Origin: DASSUW01 sp963806395
Lineage (GTDB): Bacteria > Actinomycetota > Thermoleophilia > Solirubrobacterales > Solirubrobacteraceae
Assembly: GCA_963806395.1 (NCBI GenBank)
Contig: CAWDYI010000009.1
Location: 62,001 to 126,000, forward strand
Length of the DNA: 64,000 nt
Direction: 5' to 3'
In this document: in pieces, positions 46,999-55,385 of the stretch
Layout: the number at the start of each line of letters is the position of its first letter
Position numbering within the stretch: position 1 is the first letter of the stretch
The notes under the pieces: model-generated
Databases searched by the model: none
What the model saw: the letters and a program-made list of their open reading frames with translations, nothing else
Told to the model about the DNA's origin: nothing
Made by a program: the position numbers and the translations under genes

Positions 46999-47716
46999 AT
47001 GCCCCCCACGATCGTCCTCGTCCACGGCGCCTTCGCCGAGTCCGCGAGCTGGGACGGCGTCGTCCGCGAGCTGCAGAGCGCCGGCCACGACGTCATCGCC
47101 GCCGCCAACCCGCTGCGCGGCCTCGCCGCCGACGCCCAGTCGGTCAGCGACCTCATCCGCACGCATCGACGGCCCGGTCGTGCTCGTCGGCCACTCCTAC
47201 GGCGGCATGGTGATCTCGAACGTCGCCGCGGACGCCGGCGACATCGCCGGGCTCGTCTACGTCGCGGCGTTCGCGCCGGAGCCCGGCGAGAGCGCCTTCT
47301 CGCTCGCGCAGCGCTTTCCCGGCAGCACGCTCGGCGACGCGCTGCGGCCCGTGCCGCGCAGCAACGGCACGACCGACCTGTACATCGCGCGCGAGATCTT
47401 CCACGAGCAGTTCGCCGCCGACGTGCCGGCTCCCGAGGCCGCCCGCATGGCCGCCACGCAGCGGCCGGTCACGCTCGAAGCGCTCCAGGAGCCCTCGGGC
47501 GAGCGTCCCCTGTGGAAGGACGTGCCGTCGTGGTTCCTGATCGCCGAAGCGGACCGCAACATCCCGGGCGCGCTCCAGCACTTCATGGCCGATCGCGCCG
47601 GAGCCCGCCGGACCGTCGAGCTCCCCAGCGCTTCGCACGCGGTGGCCGTCTCGCAGCCCGACGCGACCGCGCAACTGATCCTCGAAGCCGTCGCGCCGCT
47701 GCGTGCCGTGGCGTGA
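46999..47716 (+). pseudogene. Alpha/beta hydrolase (esterase-like), single frameshift
   Basis: ATG 46999 has a strong GAAAGGAG. The protein reads PPTIVLVHGAFAESASWDGV up to SVSDLIRT. The frame slips by one base near 47165, then continues as IDGPVVLVGHSYGGMVISN (Ser nucleophile elbow GHSYGG), AEADRNIPGALQHFMADR and LPSASHAVAVSQP (catalytic His). A length of 718 bases is one base over a multiple of three, so a single insertion explains it. This compact family includes esterases and salicylate-esterase-like enzymes. It follows the tandem palindromes and leads a small operon. It is probably a functional gene if the indel is an artefact. Confidence 0.75.
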
Positions 47717-47728
47717 CCTCGCTCAGCC

Positions 47729-47947
47729 ATGCATGAGATCCACGTCATGGTCGTCAGCGCCGAAGAGGCCTCGTACGGCACCGCCGAGTTCTGGTCGGGC
47801 GGGCGCCAGATCGGCTACACCCGCCTCGAGGACGGCGATCTGATGCTCCGAATCGAGCCCGGCGACGACGGCGGTGCCGTGGCTGTCGGTGCGCACAGCC
47901 TCGCCGGCGCCATCGCCGAGGCCAACCGGCTCCTCGCCCTCTACTGA
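47729..47947 (+). CDS. Small hypothetical protein
   Basis: A 72-residue, acidic, soluble-looking protein (MHEIHVMVVSAEEASYGTAE, ending AEANRLLALY) with alternating strand-like and helical segments. I do not recognise the family. It lies 12 bases after the hydrolase and 22 bases before the oxidoreductase, so it is probably cotranscribed with both. Confidence 0.65.
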   Translation: MHEIHVMVVSAEEASYGTAEFWSGGRQIGYTRLEDGDLMLRIEPGDDGGAVAVGAHSLAGAIAEANRLLALY

Positions 47948-47969
47948 CCCACCAACCGAAAGGCAAGAC

Positions 47970-48725
47970 ATGAAGATCGTCGTCATCGGTGGCCACGGCC
48001 GCGTCGGCTCCAAGATCGTCGCGAAGCTCGGCGAGCACGGGCACGACGCCGTCGCCGCCGGCCCTCAGACCGGCGTCAACACGATCACCGGCGAGGGACT
48101 CGCCGACGTGCTCGCCGGCGCGGAAGTCGTGGTCGACGTGTCCAACTCGCCCTCCTTCGAGGACGACGCGGTGATGGAGTTCTTCCGGACGTCGACGGGC
48201 AACCTCCTGGCCGCCGAGCAGGACGCCGGCGTCGGGCACCACGTCGCGATGTCCGTCGTGGGCAGCGATCGCCTCCCCGACGCCGGCTACCTCCGGGCCA
48301 AGGTCGCCCAGGAGCAGCTGATCGAAGAGGGCTCGGTGCCGTACTCGATCGTCCGCTCGACGCAGTACTTCGAGTTCGTCGAGCCGATCGCCGCGGCCGC
48401 CACCGAAGGCGACACCATCCGCGTGCCGGCGGCGCGCATCCAGCCGATCGCGGCCGACGACGCGGCCCGCTTCGTGTGCCGGATCGCCGCCGGTACGCCG
48501 ATCAACGGCACCGTCGAGGTCGGCGGCCCCCAGCCGTATCGCTTCGACGACCTCATGCAGCAGGCCCTGAGTGCGCGCAACGACCCGCGTCACGTGGTCG
48601 CCGATCCCGACGCGCGCTACTTCGGGACGAAGCTGGCCGACGGCAGCCTGCTGCCCGGCGAGCACGCGCAGCTCGGCGAGACCCGGTTCGAGGACTGGCT
48701 CGGCGCGCTCGCACCCGCCGGCTGA
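47970..48725 (+). CDS. NmrA-like NAD(P)-binding oxidoreductase
   Basis: This 251-residue Rossmann protein has VVIGGHGRVGSKI (dinucleotide loop), VVVDVSNSPSFEDDA, HHVAMSVVGSDRLP and the YxxxK-like YLRAK. The atypical-SDR lineage includes redox sensors and quinone or NADPH reductases. GAAAGGC precedes the start. It is an intact paralogue of the gene at 7104, and both sit next to LuxR/ATPase regulators, which supports a common regulatory circuit. A terminator hairpin follows. Confidence 0.85.
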   Translation: MKIVVIGGHGRVGSKIVAKLGEHGHDAVAAGPQTGVNTITGEGLADVLAGAEVVVDVSNSPSFEDDAVMEFFRTSTGNLLAAEQDAGVGHHVAMSVVGSDRLPDAGYLRAKVAQEQLIEEGSVPYSIVRSTQYFEFVEPIAAAATEGDTIRVPAARIQPIAADDAARFVCRIAAGTPINGTVEVGGPQPYRFDDLMQQALSARNDPRHVVADPDARYFGTKLADGSLLPGEHAQLGETRFEDWLGALAPAG

Positions 48726-48734
48726 CCCGCGCCG

Positions 48735-48770
48735 CGACGGCCCCCGCCCGACTCGTGGGCGGGGCCGTCG
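48735..48770 (+). terminator. Terminator after the NmrA-like gene
   Basis: CGACGGCCCCCGCCC pairs with GGGCGGGGCCGTCG (one bulged C) around a 7-base loop, 10 bases after the stop codon. Confidence 0.7.
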
Positions 48771-48800
48771 CTCCACCCCCACGCCCCTAAGGAGACCCTG

Positions 48801-48917
48801 ATGAGCCCGCGACTGCTGGCCCTGCTGACGACCCTGCGTACGCACCATTCCCTGAAGGACGACCGCGACCGGCTCGACGCCCGGCTGGCCGCAACCCGGA
48901 TGGAGGCTTCCCCATGA
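48801..48917 (+). CDS. Very small hypothetical protein (38 residues)
   Basis: ATG 48801 has a well-placed AAGGAGA. The product begins MSPRLLALLTTLRTHHSLKD and is amphipathic then charged (DDRDRLDARLAA). Its stop overlaps the start of the next gene (ATGA), the pattern of translational coupling that argues for a real gene. I do not recognise the family. It may be a small membrane-surface peptide or a leader for the LtrA operon. Confidence 0.6.
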   Translation: MSPRLLALLTTLRTHHSLKDDRDRLDARLAATRMEASP

Positions 48918-49315
48918 GCACTTCCGAGCGATCCGCTCAGCAGCCGATGCACATGAACGAGCCGTATTCAGCCACGGAGCGAGTCGAGGAAGTCGCCTCC
49001 GAGATCGGCCTCGGGGTCGCGCTGACGCTCCGTGCCGTCGAGGTGGGGGCCCTGGTCCTCATCGGCCTCCTCGTCTGCCCGCCGCTCTTCATCCTCGTGG
49101 TGGTGGTCGTCGTCCCGCTGATCGCCCTGACCGTCCTCGTCAGCCTGATCGCGGCGGTCCTGGCGACGCCGTACCTGATCGTCCGCCACGTCCGTGGGCA
49201 TCACGCAGGCCACGCAGTGCTGCGGCACCGGCTCGGGCGTGCGTTCCACGCGCTCCTGGACATCGCGCCACACCGCCTGCTCGCCGCGATCCGCCGAAGC
49301 CACCCGGTTCGGTGA
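48914..49315 (+). CDS. Small membrane protein with a hydrophobic hairpin
   Basis: This 133-residue protein has a polar N-terminus (~45 residues) and two adjoining strongly hydrophobic stretches at about 45-62 and 62-90 (VGALVLIGLLVCPPLFILVV, then valine-rich). It ends in a His/Arg-rich cytosolic tail (HVRGHHAGHAVLRHRLGR). Function unknown. It overlaps its neighbours on both sides by 4 bases and so belongs to an operon with the 38-residue protein and LtrA. Confidence 0.7.
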   Translation: MSTSERSAQQPMHMNEPYSATERVEEVASEIGLGVALTLRAVEVGALVLIGLLVCPPLFILVVVVVVPLIALTVLVSLIAAVLATPYLIVRHVRGHHAGHAVLRHRLGRAFHALLDIAPHRLLAAIRRSHPVR

Positions 49316-50541
49316 CCGCAGGCTCGCCTATGCTCGCGGACGTGGCGGCCGGTTCGAGCCCGATCATCCCGGACCTGCCGATCATCCGCACACGGCAGGA
49401 GGGCGAGCAGCGGGCGACGTTCTTCGAGCTGTTCTTCGACCTCGTCTACGTGTTCGCGGTCACCCAGGTGTCCCACCACCTGCTCGACGACATGAGCTGG
49501 GTGGCCGCGGCCGAGACGGCGTTCATGCTCGTGGCGCTGTACTGGGCCTGGAACTACACGACGTGGATGACCAACTGGTTCGACCCGGACACGGCGCCGA
49601 TCCGCCTCGTGCTGGTCTTCGTGATGGCGGCGAGCCTGCTGATGGCGGTCGCGATCCCGGAGGGATTCGGGGCGTACGCGCTGTTGTTCGCGTGCGGCTA
49701 CTCGGGCCTGCAGATCGGGCGCAACGCGTTCGTCGTCGCCGTCACGCCGCGCGGGCGGTTCAACCAGAACTTCCGCCAGATCCTGGCGTGGAGCGTGGTC
49801 TCGGCGCCGCTGTGGGTCGCCGGCGGCATCGTCGACGACGAAGCGTTGCGCTGGGTTCTCTGGCTGGCGGCTCTCGGGATCGACCTCGCCGGACCGCTCG
49901 CCTCCTACTGGATCCCGGGCGCGGGCAGCACGCCGATGAGCCAGTGGCAGATCGAGGGCGCCCATTTCGGCGAGCGCTTCCAGCTGTTCGTGATCATCGC
50001 GCTCGGCGAGAGCATCGTGCTGGCGGGTGCCACCGCCTCTGACACGGGGTTGAGCGTCGACGTCGTCGCTGCCCTCCTGCTCGCCCTGCTCTCCTCGACG
50101 GCGCTCTGGTGGCTGTACTTCGGCCAGGTCGCCGACGAGGTTCTCGAGCGGATCCGCGGTGCCACGCCCGAGGAGCGGGGCCAGATCGGTCGTGACATCT
50201 ACACGTACCTGCACCTCCCGATCGTGGCCGGGATCGTGCTCGTCGCGGTGGGCGACGAGCTCGTGATCGCGCATCCGACCGACGACCTGCACGGCGGAGG
50301 CGCGCTCGTCGCCCTCGGCGGCCCCGCGCTGTTCCTCGCCGGCCTGATGGCGTGCGCCGCCAGGATCGGGCACGCGCAGAGCGCGCCTCGTGCGGTGGCG
50401 ATCGTCGTGCTGCTCGCCGCGGTGCCGCTGGCGGCCGAGATCGACGGCCTGGTCGTCTCCGCGCTGCTCACCACGCTCCTCGTCGGGCTGGTCGTGGCCG
50501 AGCGGGGGCTCGGCCGGACTCAAGCGTCGGCGTCCACTTAG
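49312..50541 (+). CDS. LtrA family membrane protein (low temperature requirement A)
   Basis: This 409-residue protein starts with the LtrA hallmark ATFFELFFDLVYVFAVTQVS and has about 10-11 transmembrane helices. Other family motifs seen are LYWAWNYTTWMTNWFDPD and HFGERFQLFVIIALGESIV. LtrA was named from Listeria growth at low temperature; its biochemical role is not established. GTG 49312 overlaps the previous stop; ATG 49330 is an alternative. The 3' end overlaps the convergent secreted-protein gene by 74 bases. Confidence 0.88.
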   Translation: MTAGSPMLADVAAGSSPIIPDLPIIRTRQEGEQRATFFELFFDLVYVFAVTQVSHHLLDDMSWVAAAETAFMLVALYWAWNYTTWMTNWFDPDTAPIRLVLVFVMAASLLMAVAIPEGFGAYALLFACGYSGLQIGRNAFVVAVTPRGRFNQNFRQILAWSVVSAPLWVAGGIVDDEALRWVLWLAALGIDLAGPLASYWIPGAGSTPMSQWQIEGAHFGERFQLFVIIALGESIVLAGATASDTGLSVDVVAALLLALLSSTALWWLYFGQVADEVLERIRGATPEERGQIGRDIYTYLHLPIVAGIVLVAVGDELVIAHPTDDLHGGGALVALGGPALFLAGLMACAARIGHAQSAPRAVAIVVLLAAVPLAAEIDGLVVSALLTTLLVGLVVAERGLGRTQASAST

Positions 50542-50905
50542 TCGTGCACCTGAGGGTGACGTTGCGGTCGTAGGTGCAGACCTCGAAATGCGTCCGAACC
50601 GGCGAGGCGCCGCGGAACGTGCGCGACCGGCCGCGCGTGGCCTTGCGGATCCCGAACCTGCGGTCGTTCGTGTAGCCGTAGATCCGGGCGTGATAGCCAT
50701 CGCCCTTGGCGTCCCAGAGCCGGCCCTCGAAGTTCACCCGCTTGCCGACGACGCTGTATGTGACCTTCGCCGACGCCCCGAGGCCGTCGCGGAAGTAGAT
50801 CGTCCGGCTCGCGGCGTCGGCCGCGAGCGCTGTGAAGACCATGGCGGTCGCCGCAAGGCACAGCAGCGCGGCCCGGGCGTTCGAGAGTCCTCGTCGTGTG
50901 TGCAT
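50468..50905 (-). CDS. Small secreted protein of unknown function
   Basis: This 145-residue protein has an N-terminal signal peptide (MHTRRGLSNARAALLCLAAT, cleavage near ADA-AS). The mature domain is short and beta-rich, with two Cys in VCTYDRNVTLRC. The last ~20 residues (Pro/Arg-rich) are encoded antisense to the end of ltrA, so the real end may be earlier or the overlap genuine. It resembles small secreted actinobacterial domains in general character only. Confidence 0.6.
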   Translation of the reverse strand: MHTRRGLSNARAALLCLAATAMVFTALAADAASRTIYFRDGLGASAKVTYSVVGKRVNFEGRLWDAKGDGYHARIYGYTNDRRFGIRKATRGRSRTFRGASPVRTHFEVCTYDRNVTLRCTTKWTPTLESGRAPARPRPARRGAW

Positions 50906-50915
50906 GTACGCCTCG

Positions 50916-51800
50916 TCATACGTCGAGCAGCAGCGTGGGAGTGTCGGCCTCGCCGACCAGCTCGGGGAGCATGCGCTCAACGACCAGCACGCGTCCGCCG
51001 GAGGCCATCGCCCGGCGGACGTTGGCCAGGATCGTGGCCGCGCGCTCGTCGCCCCAGTCGTGGAGTACCTGCTTGAGGAGGTAGGCGTCGGCGCCGTCCG
51101 GCACCGCCGCGAAGAAGTCACCCGGCACCAGCCGACAGCGCTCGGCGACCCCGGCCGCGTCGAGCGTCGCCGCAGCCGGGGCGAGGCCCACGGGCAGGTC
51201 GAACAGCACACCGGCGAGCCGCGGGTGGGCGCTCAACGCCTGGGCGATGAGCGTGCCGTCGCCGCCGCCGATGTCCATGACCGTCTCGAACCGTGCGAGA
51301 TCGGCCGCGGCGAGGATCCCCGGCGCCGCGGCCCGGGTGTGCTCGGCCATGGCACGGTTGAAGCCCGGCGCTCGCTCCGGGTTCTGCTGGTAGTACTCGA
51401 TCCACGACACGCCGTGGGCGAGCTCCCAAGGTGGCTCGCCGCTTCGCACGCCCGCCACCAGCTCTCCCCAGCTGCGCCAGTTCTCGGGACCGCAGAGCAT
51501 CGTCAGCACGGCGTGGATCGAGTCGGGTGCCTCCGCGCGCAGCGACCCGCCGACCGCGGTCAGCTCGAAGCGATCCGCATCGGGCTGATCCACGGCCCCC
51601 AAGCCCACCAGCGCTCGCAGCAGCCGCCGCAGCGACGGCGCGTGGGCGCCGGCCCGGTCGGCCAGCTCGGCGGTCGTCCGGGGCCCGGCCGCCAGCAGGT
51701 CCGGCAGCTCGAGCTCGGCGGCCGCGTACAGGATCTTGGCGGCCATCGCCGCGAATACCGATTCCTGTGGCGGATTGCGATCGGTCGTGTCCAAAGCCAT
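50916..51800 (-). CDS. SAM-dependent O-methyltransferase, C-terminally truncated
   Basis: The 294-residue protein has an N-terminal dimerisation/winged-helix domain (AAELELPDLLAAGPRTTAEL, then ADRAG) and a Rossmann domain with the SAM motif MDIGGGDGTLIAQAL. It also carries FDLPVGLAPAAATL and the catalytic His in VLHDWGDERA. In this plant-O-methyltransferase-like family about 50-60 further residues (last strands and substrate helix) follow TPTLLLDV; here a stop comes at once. The cut is close to the start of the next minus-strand gene, suggesting a deletion. Activity is doubtful. It is divergent from an AraC regulator. Confidence 0.75.
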   Translation of the reverse strand: MALDTTDRNPPQESVFAAMAAKILYAAAELELPDLLAAGPRTTAELADRAGAHAPSLRRLLRALVGLGAVDQPDADRFELTAVGGSLRAEAPDSIHAVLTMLCGPENWRSWGELVAGVRSGEPPWELAHGVSWIEYYQQNPERAPGFNRAMAEHTRAAAPGILAAADLARFETVMDIGGGDGTLIAQALSAHPRLAGVLFDLPVGLAPAAATLDAAGVAERCRLVPGDFFAAVPDGADAYLLKQVLHDWGDERAATILANVRRAMASGGRVLVVERMLPELVGEADTPTLLLDV

Positions 51801-51911
51801 GTCGCAACCGTTGCGCGCCGGCGGCCGGCTGTCATTGGCGCCGAGCGCACAGGGATTGACGGCGCGTGCACATCGGCGCCCAGCGCGGATTTCGCAGTAC
51901 AGTGGTGTGCA

Positions 51912-52955
51912 ATGGCCGTCGTCTTCGAGGCCGAGAACGAGCGGGCGGGCCAGCGCGACGAGCGCTGGCGACACGTGCTGTCAGAAGCCACCGGGCCGCT
52001 CGAGCCGCGCGGCATCCCGGACCGCTGCGTCGCGGGCGAGGTCGGCGCGGTGTCCGTCGTGGAGATGCTCGCGAGCGGGGACGGCGGCGCCAGGCGCGGC
52101 ACCGCCCACATCCGCAGCTCCGGCCCGGAGCTGTGCAAGATCGACGTCATCACGCAGGGCAGCGGGGTGGTCGAGCAGGGCGGCCGCGAGGCGGGCCTCG
52201 GGCCCGGGGACCTCGCGTTGGTCGACCTGACGCGGCCGGCGACGTGGGCGATGTCCGGGCCGCTGCGGATGGTCGCCGTGACCTTCCCTCGCGGGATGCT
52301 GCCGCTGCCCGCGGACGAGGTGACGCGGCTGACCGGGGTGCGGCTCGCAGGCAATCGCGGCGCAGCCGCGCTGATCTCCACGCTCGCGCGCCAGCTTCCC
52401 GATCACCTGGACGAATACGGTGCTGCCGACGGGGCTCGGCTGGGCACGGCGGTGCTCGACCTGCTCTCAGCGGCGCTCGCCGCACGCTCGGACCAACGCG
52501 CGCGCCTGCCCGGCGAGACCCGCCGGCGGGCGCTGCTGCTGGGGATCCACGCCTTCATCGAAGAGCGGCTCGGCGACCCGCGGCTGTCCCCGGGCGGGGT
52601 CGCCGCCGCGCACTACATCTCCGTCCGCTACCTGCACAAGCTGTTCGAGACGGAGCAGACCACCGTGGCCGACTGGATCCGGTCCCGCAGGCTCGAGCGC
52701 TGTCGCCGCGACCTGCTCGACCCGGCGCTCGCAACCCGCACGGTGGAAGCGATCGGCGAGCGCTGGGGTCTCACGGACGCGGCGCACTTCAGCCGCGTGT
52801 TCAGGCGCCGCTTCGGCGCCCCTCCTGCCGAGTACCGGCTGCTCCACACGACCGCCGACCGGCCGGCGCTTCACGTGCGGGTCGCCATGTCCAGCAACAT
52901 CACGAGCTCTCCGTCGTCCTCCTCGCCGGTGAGCCGGAAGCCGAGCGATTCGTAG
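51912..52955 (+). CDS. AraC family transcriptional regulator (AraC-binding-like domain)
   Basis: This 347-residue protein has an N-terminal ligand-type beta domain (SSGPELCKIDVITQGSGVVE, with GPGDLALVDLTRP). The C-terminal AraC helix-turn-helix pair carries VAAAHYISVRYLHKLF and WGLTDAAHFSRVFRRRFG, closing with PPAEYR. The ~38 residues after PPAEYR are Ser-rich and antisense to the next gene, giving an 85-base convergent overlap. It is divergent from the methyltransferase over about 110 bases and is the natural candidate to control it. Confidence 0.85.
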   Translation: MAVVFEAENERAGQRDERWRHVLSEATGPLEPRGIPDRCVAGEVGAVSVVEMLASGDGGARRGTAHIRSSGPELCKIDVITQGSGVVEQGGREAGLGPGDLALVDLTRPATWAMSGPLRMVAVTFPRGMLPLPADEVTRLTGVRLAGNRGAAALISTLARQLPDHLDEYGAADGARLGTAVLDLLSAALAARSDQRARLPGETRRRALLLGIHAFIEERLGDPRLSPGGVAAAHYISVRYLHKLFETEQTTVADWIRSRRLERCRRDLLDPALATRTVEAIGERWGLTDAAHFSRVFRRRFGAPPAEYRLLHTTADRPALHVRVAMSSNITSSPSSSSPVSRKPSDS

Positions 52956-53314
52956 AGGCGCGTCGCGCCGGTGTTCGACGGCACCACGCTGGTCCTCGCC
53001 GCCGTGACTCCGAGCTCTCGCCAGTGCTCGAGCACCGGCTGCATCGCGCGACGGCCGATGCCGCGGCGCTGGTGCCCCTCGGCGATCATGAACCGCCACA
53101 GGAAGTAGCCCTCCGACGGGTCGTCGAACGTGAGGACGAAGCCGACGGGCTCTCCGTCGGCGTAGATCGCCCGCATCCAGTGCCCGGGGTTGAAGTGGGC
53201 CTCCGCGATCGACACCGCGTTCGGGGCGACGAACGAGCGCTGGTCGGCCGCCACCTCGAGCTCGCATATCGCGCGAACGGTTTCGGACGTGATCTCGCGC
53301 AGCTCGACATCCAT
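52871..53314 (-). CDS. GNAT family acetyltransferase, diamine/spermidine-type
   Basis: This 147-residue GNAT shows VGFVLTFDDPSEGYFLWRFM, the acetyl-CoA loop EGHQRRGIGRRAM and a C-terminal GATRLYESLGFRLTGE. The short form with PNAVSIAEA and FLWRFMI resembles bacterial spermine/spermidine or diamine acetyltransferases. ATG 53314 is the natural start. The substrate is not proven. Confidence 0.82.
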   Translation of the reverse strand: MDVELREITSETVRAICELEVAADQRSFVAPNAVSIAEAHFNPGHWMRAIYADGEPVGFVLTFDDPSEGYFLWRFMIAEGHQRRGIGRRAMQPVLEHWRELGVTAARTSVVPSNTGATRLYESLGFRLTGEEDDGELVMLLDMATRT

Positions 53315-53381
53315 CCACGGGAGGCTACGTGCTGCCGTAAACGGGGTTCCCCACCCGCTGGATCCGGGCAGGGTCTTAGGT

Positions 53382-53687
53382 ATGACTAATCGTTTTCGCA
53401 AGATCGCGGCGACCGTCGCCGCCCTCGGCGCTCTGGGCGCCGTCTCGCTCGGAGGCGTCGCGCACGCCTCGACCCTGGTGATGGTCAAGGTCCCGGAAGC
53501 CGGCGTCCGTAACGGGCCAAGCTACGACCAGACCACCATCATCAAGCGCAAGCACTACGGCGACTGCGTCAGGGCCACATCAGGCAACGTGGCCGGCAGT
53601 GGGTACTACTGGTTCCAGGTCGCTCTCGCCGAGGGCGGCCACGGCTGGATGCGTTCCGACCTGGTCGCGAACCCCGGCAACTGCTGA
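53382..53687 (+). CDS. Small secreted SH3-like protein
   Basis: This 101-residue protein has a signal peptide (TNRFRKIAATVAALGALGAV, cleavage after AHA) and a mature bacterial SH3 (SH3b) style domain, with VRNGPSYDQTTIIKR and a C-terminal HGWMRSDLVANPGNC. SH3b domains bind cell-wall peptides or glycan. Two Cys residues may form a disulfide. The first codons (ACT AAT CGT TTT) are AT-richer than the surrounding genes. An efficient terminator follows. Confidence 0.75.
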   Translation: MTNRFRKIAATVAALGALGAVSLGGVAHASTLVMVKVPEAGVRNGPSYDQTTIIKRKHYGDCVRATSGNVAGSGYYWFQVALAEGGHGWMRSDLVANPGNC

Positions 53688-53699
53688 CGCCGAGCTGAT

Positions 53700-53726
53700 C
53701 CTGCCGGCCCGGACTGGGCCGGCAGG
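53700..53726. terminator. Bidirectional terminator hairpin
   Basis: An 11-bp perfect stem (CCTGCCGGCCC / GGGCCGGCAGG) with loop GGACT lies in the 44-base gap between convergent genes. Confidence 0.75.
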
Positions 53727-53731
53727 ACCCT

Positions 53732-54451
53732 TCATGCGCCGACCAGCAGCCTGTCGGCGAACGCGGCGGGCAGGCCGGCTTCGCGGACTTCGGCGGCGAC
53801 CGCCTGGACGTCGTAGCTCACGCGCTCGATCCGCACCTGGACGCCCGAGTCGCTGGGGCTCAGGACGGCGAACGCGCCGCGAGGGTCACCGTCCTTGGGC
53901 TTGCCGACAGACCCGCAGTTGACGAACAGCACGCCGCCGTACTCATGCACCCACGGCTTGTGGGTGTGGCCGAAGACGAGCACGTCGGCATCCTCGGCGG
54001 CGGCGAGCCGTTCGAACAGGCGCGCGGGCTTGTCCTCGAACAGGTACTCGTTGACCTTTCGCGGGGAGCCGTGCACGAGATGGACGGCGGTGCCGCCGAT
54101 CGCAAAGCGCAGGTCGAACGGCAGCTCGCGCATGAAGTCCTTGCCGGCCTGGTCGGTGTGCGCGAGCGTCCACTCGACCGACTGCTGCCCGAGCTCGCGG
54201 TCGTGCGGGGTGATGTACGCGCAGCCGCAGTCCTCGAGGTCGCGGGCGATCGCGTAGTCGTAGTTGCCGTGAATGGTGGGGATCTCCCGCTCGGCGATCA
54301 GCGCGCACACCTCGTTCGGGTGCGAGCCGTAGCCGACGAGGTCGCCGCCGCAATAAACGCGCCCGATCCCGAGTTCGTCGATGCGTGCGAGCGCAGCCTC
54401 GAGCGCGGGCAGGTTCGCGTGGATGTCGGTGATGACGGCGACCTCGCTCAT
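53732..54451 (-). CDS. Metallophosphoesterase (YfcE/MJ0936-like)
   Basis: A 239-residue calcineurin-like phosphoesterase with all five metal motifs in order: TDIHANLPALEAA, YCGGDLVGYG, GNYDY, LVHGSPR and FGHTHKPW. Related enzymes act as phosphodiesterases or protein phosphatases. The start is 7 bases after the arsM stop on the same strand, so it may be cotranscribed with the arsenic genes; no arsenic link is known. Confidence 0.85.
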   Translation of the reverse strand: MSEVAVITDIHANLPALEAALARIDELGIGRVYCGGDLVGYGSHPNEVCALIAEREIPTIHGNYDYAIARDLEDCGCAYITPHDRELGQQSVEWTLAHTDQAGKDFMRELPFDLRFAIGGTAVHLVHGSPRKVNEYLFEDKPARLFERLAAAEDADVLVFGHTHKPWVHEYGGVLFVNCGSVGKPKDGDPRGAFAVLSPSDSGVQVRIERVSYDVQAVAAEVREAGLPAAFADRLLVGA

Positions 54452-54458
54452 CTGCGGG

Positions 54459-55385
54459 TCAGGTGTGTGCGGCCGAAGCGACGTGCACCGGAGGCTTCTG
54501 GGCGCGCACGATCGCGGACGCCGCCTGATCGTGCACACGGTGGGTCTCGCGGATCTCGATGTCGATCAGGCCGGCCGCAGTCAGCGCCGCACGGAACTCG
54601 GCTTCGGTCAGCGCGCCGGCAACGCAGCCGGTCCACTGCTGCATGTCGGCGCGGGTCGCCTCGTCCATGCCTTCGTCGGCGATGACGTCGGAGACGGCGA
54701 ACCGGCCGCCGGGGCGCAGGACGCGCGCGGCTTCGGCGAGCACCTTGTGCTTGTCGCCGGCAAGGTTGATGACGCAGTTGGAGATGACGACGTCGACGGA
54801 CGCGTCGGGCAGCGGGATGTCCTCGAGGTAGCCCTTGAGGAACTCGACGTTGGCGACGCCGGCCTCGGCGGCATTGGCGCGCGCGAGCTCGAGCATCTCG
54901 TCGGTCATGTCCAGGCCGATGGCGCGACCGGTCGCGCCGACGCGCCGGGCGCTGATCAGGACGTCCGCGCCCGCCCCGGAGCCGAGGTCCAGAACGGTCT
55001 CGCCCTCGTGCAGGTCCGCGACCGCGGTCGGGACTCCGCAGCCCAGTGACGCCTGCACCGCGGTCGCCGTCGCGCCGTCGGCGTCGGCGCCCTCGTAGAG
55101 CGTCGAGCCGAACACCTGCGCGCCGCCGGCGTCGCGGGTGCTCACAGGCCCGCAGTCACACGAAGCGCCCTGCTCGACCACCGCGCGAGCCGCGGCCGCG
55201 TAGCGCTCGCGCACCGTCTCGCGGATGTCGGATTCGGCCGGCCGGCCGGCGGCGCAACCGCAGCTGCCGCCGGCGGCGCCGGTCTCACAGCACGCCGCCT
55301 TGTCGGTCGGCTCACAGCAGGTGGCCTGCTCGGCGGGCGCGCAACAGGACGACAGCTCAGTCTCAGGGGTGGTCAGCTCAGCCAT
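54459..55385 (-). CDS. arsM: Arsenite S-adenosylmethionine methyltransferase
   Basis: This 308-residue protein has SAM motif VLDLGSGAGADVLISARRVG and the ArsM cysteines in GASCDCGP, VISNCVINL and QWTGCVAG. It converts arsenite to methylated and volatile forms. An unusual N-terminal ~45 residues carry repeated Cys pairs (SSCCAP, ATCCEP, AACCET, GSCGC), which may bind arsenite before transfer. It overlaps arsR by 13 bases, so the two are coupled. Confidence 0.92.
   Translation of the reverse strand: MAELTTPETELSSCCAPAEQATCCEPTDKAACCETGAAGGSCGCAAGRPAESDIRETVRERYAAAARAVVEQGASCDCGPVSTRDAGGAQVFGSTLYEGADADGATATAVQASLGCGVPTAVADLHEGETVLDLGSGAGADVLISARRVGATGRAIGLDMTDEMLELARANAAEAGVANVEFLKGYLEDIPLPDASVDVVISNCVINLAGDKHKVLAEAARVLRPGGRFAVSDVIADEGMDEATRADMQQWTGCVAGALTEAEFRAALTAAGLIDIEIRETHRVHDQAASAIVRAQKPPVHVASAAHT

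Noticed and set aside
47150..47180. Programmed ribosomal frameshift in the alpha/beta hydrolase
   Set aside because: No slippery heptamer or following structure stands out, and the hydrolase family does not use frameshifting. A one-base sequencing or natural indel is simpler.
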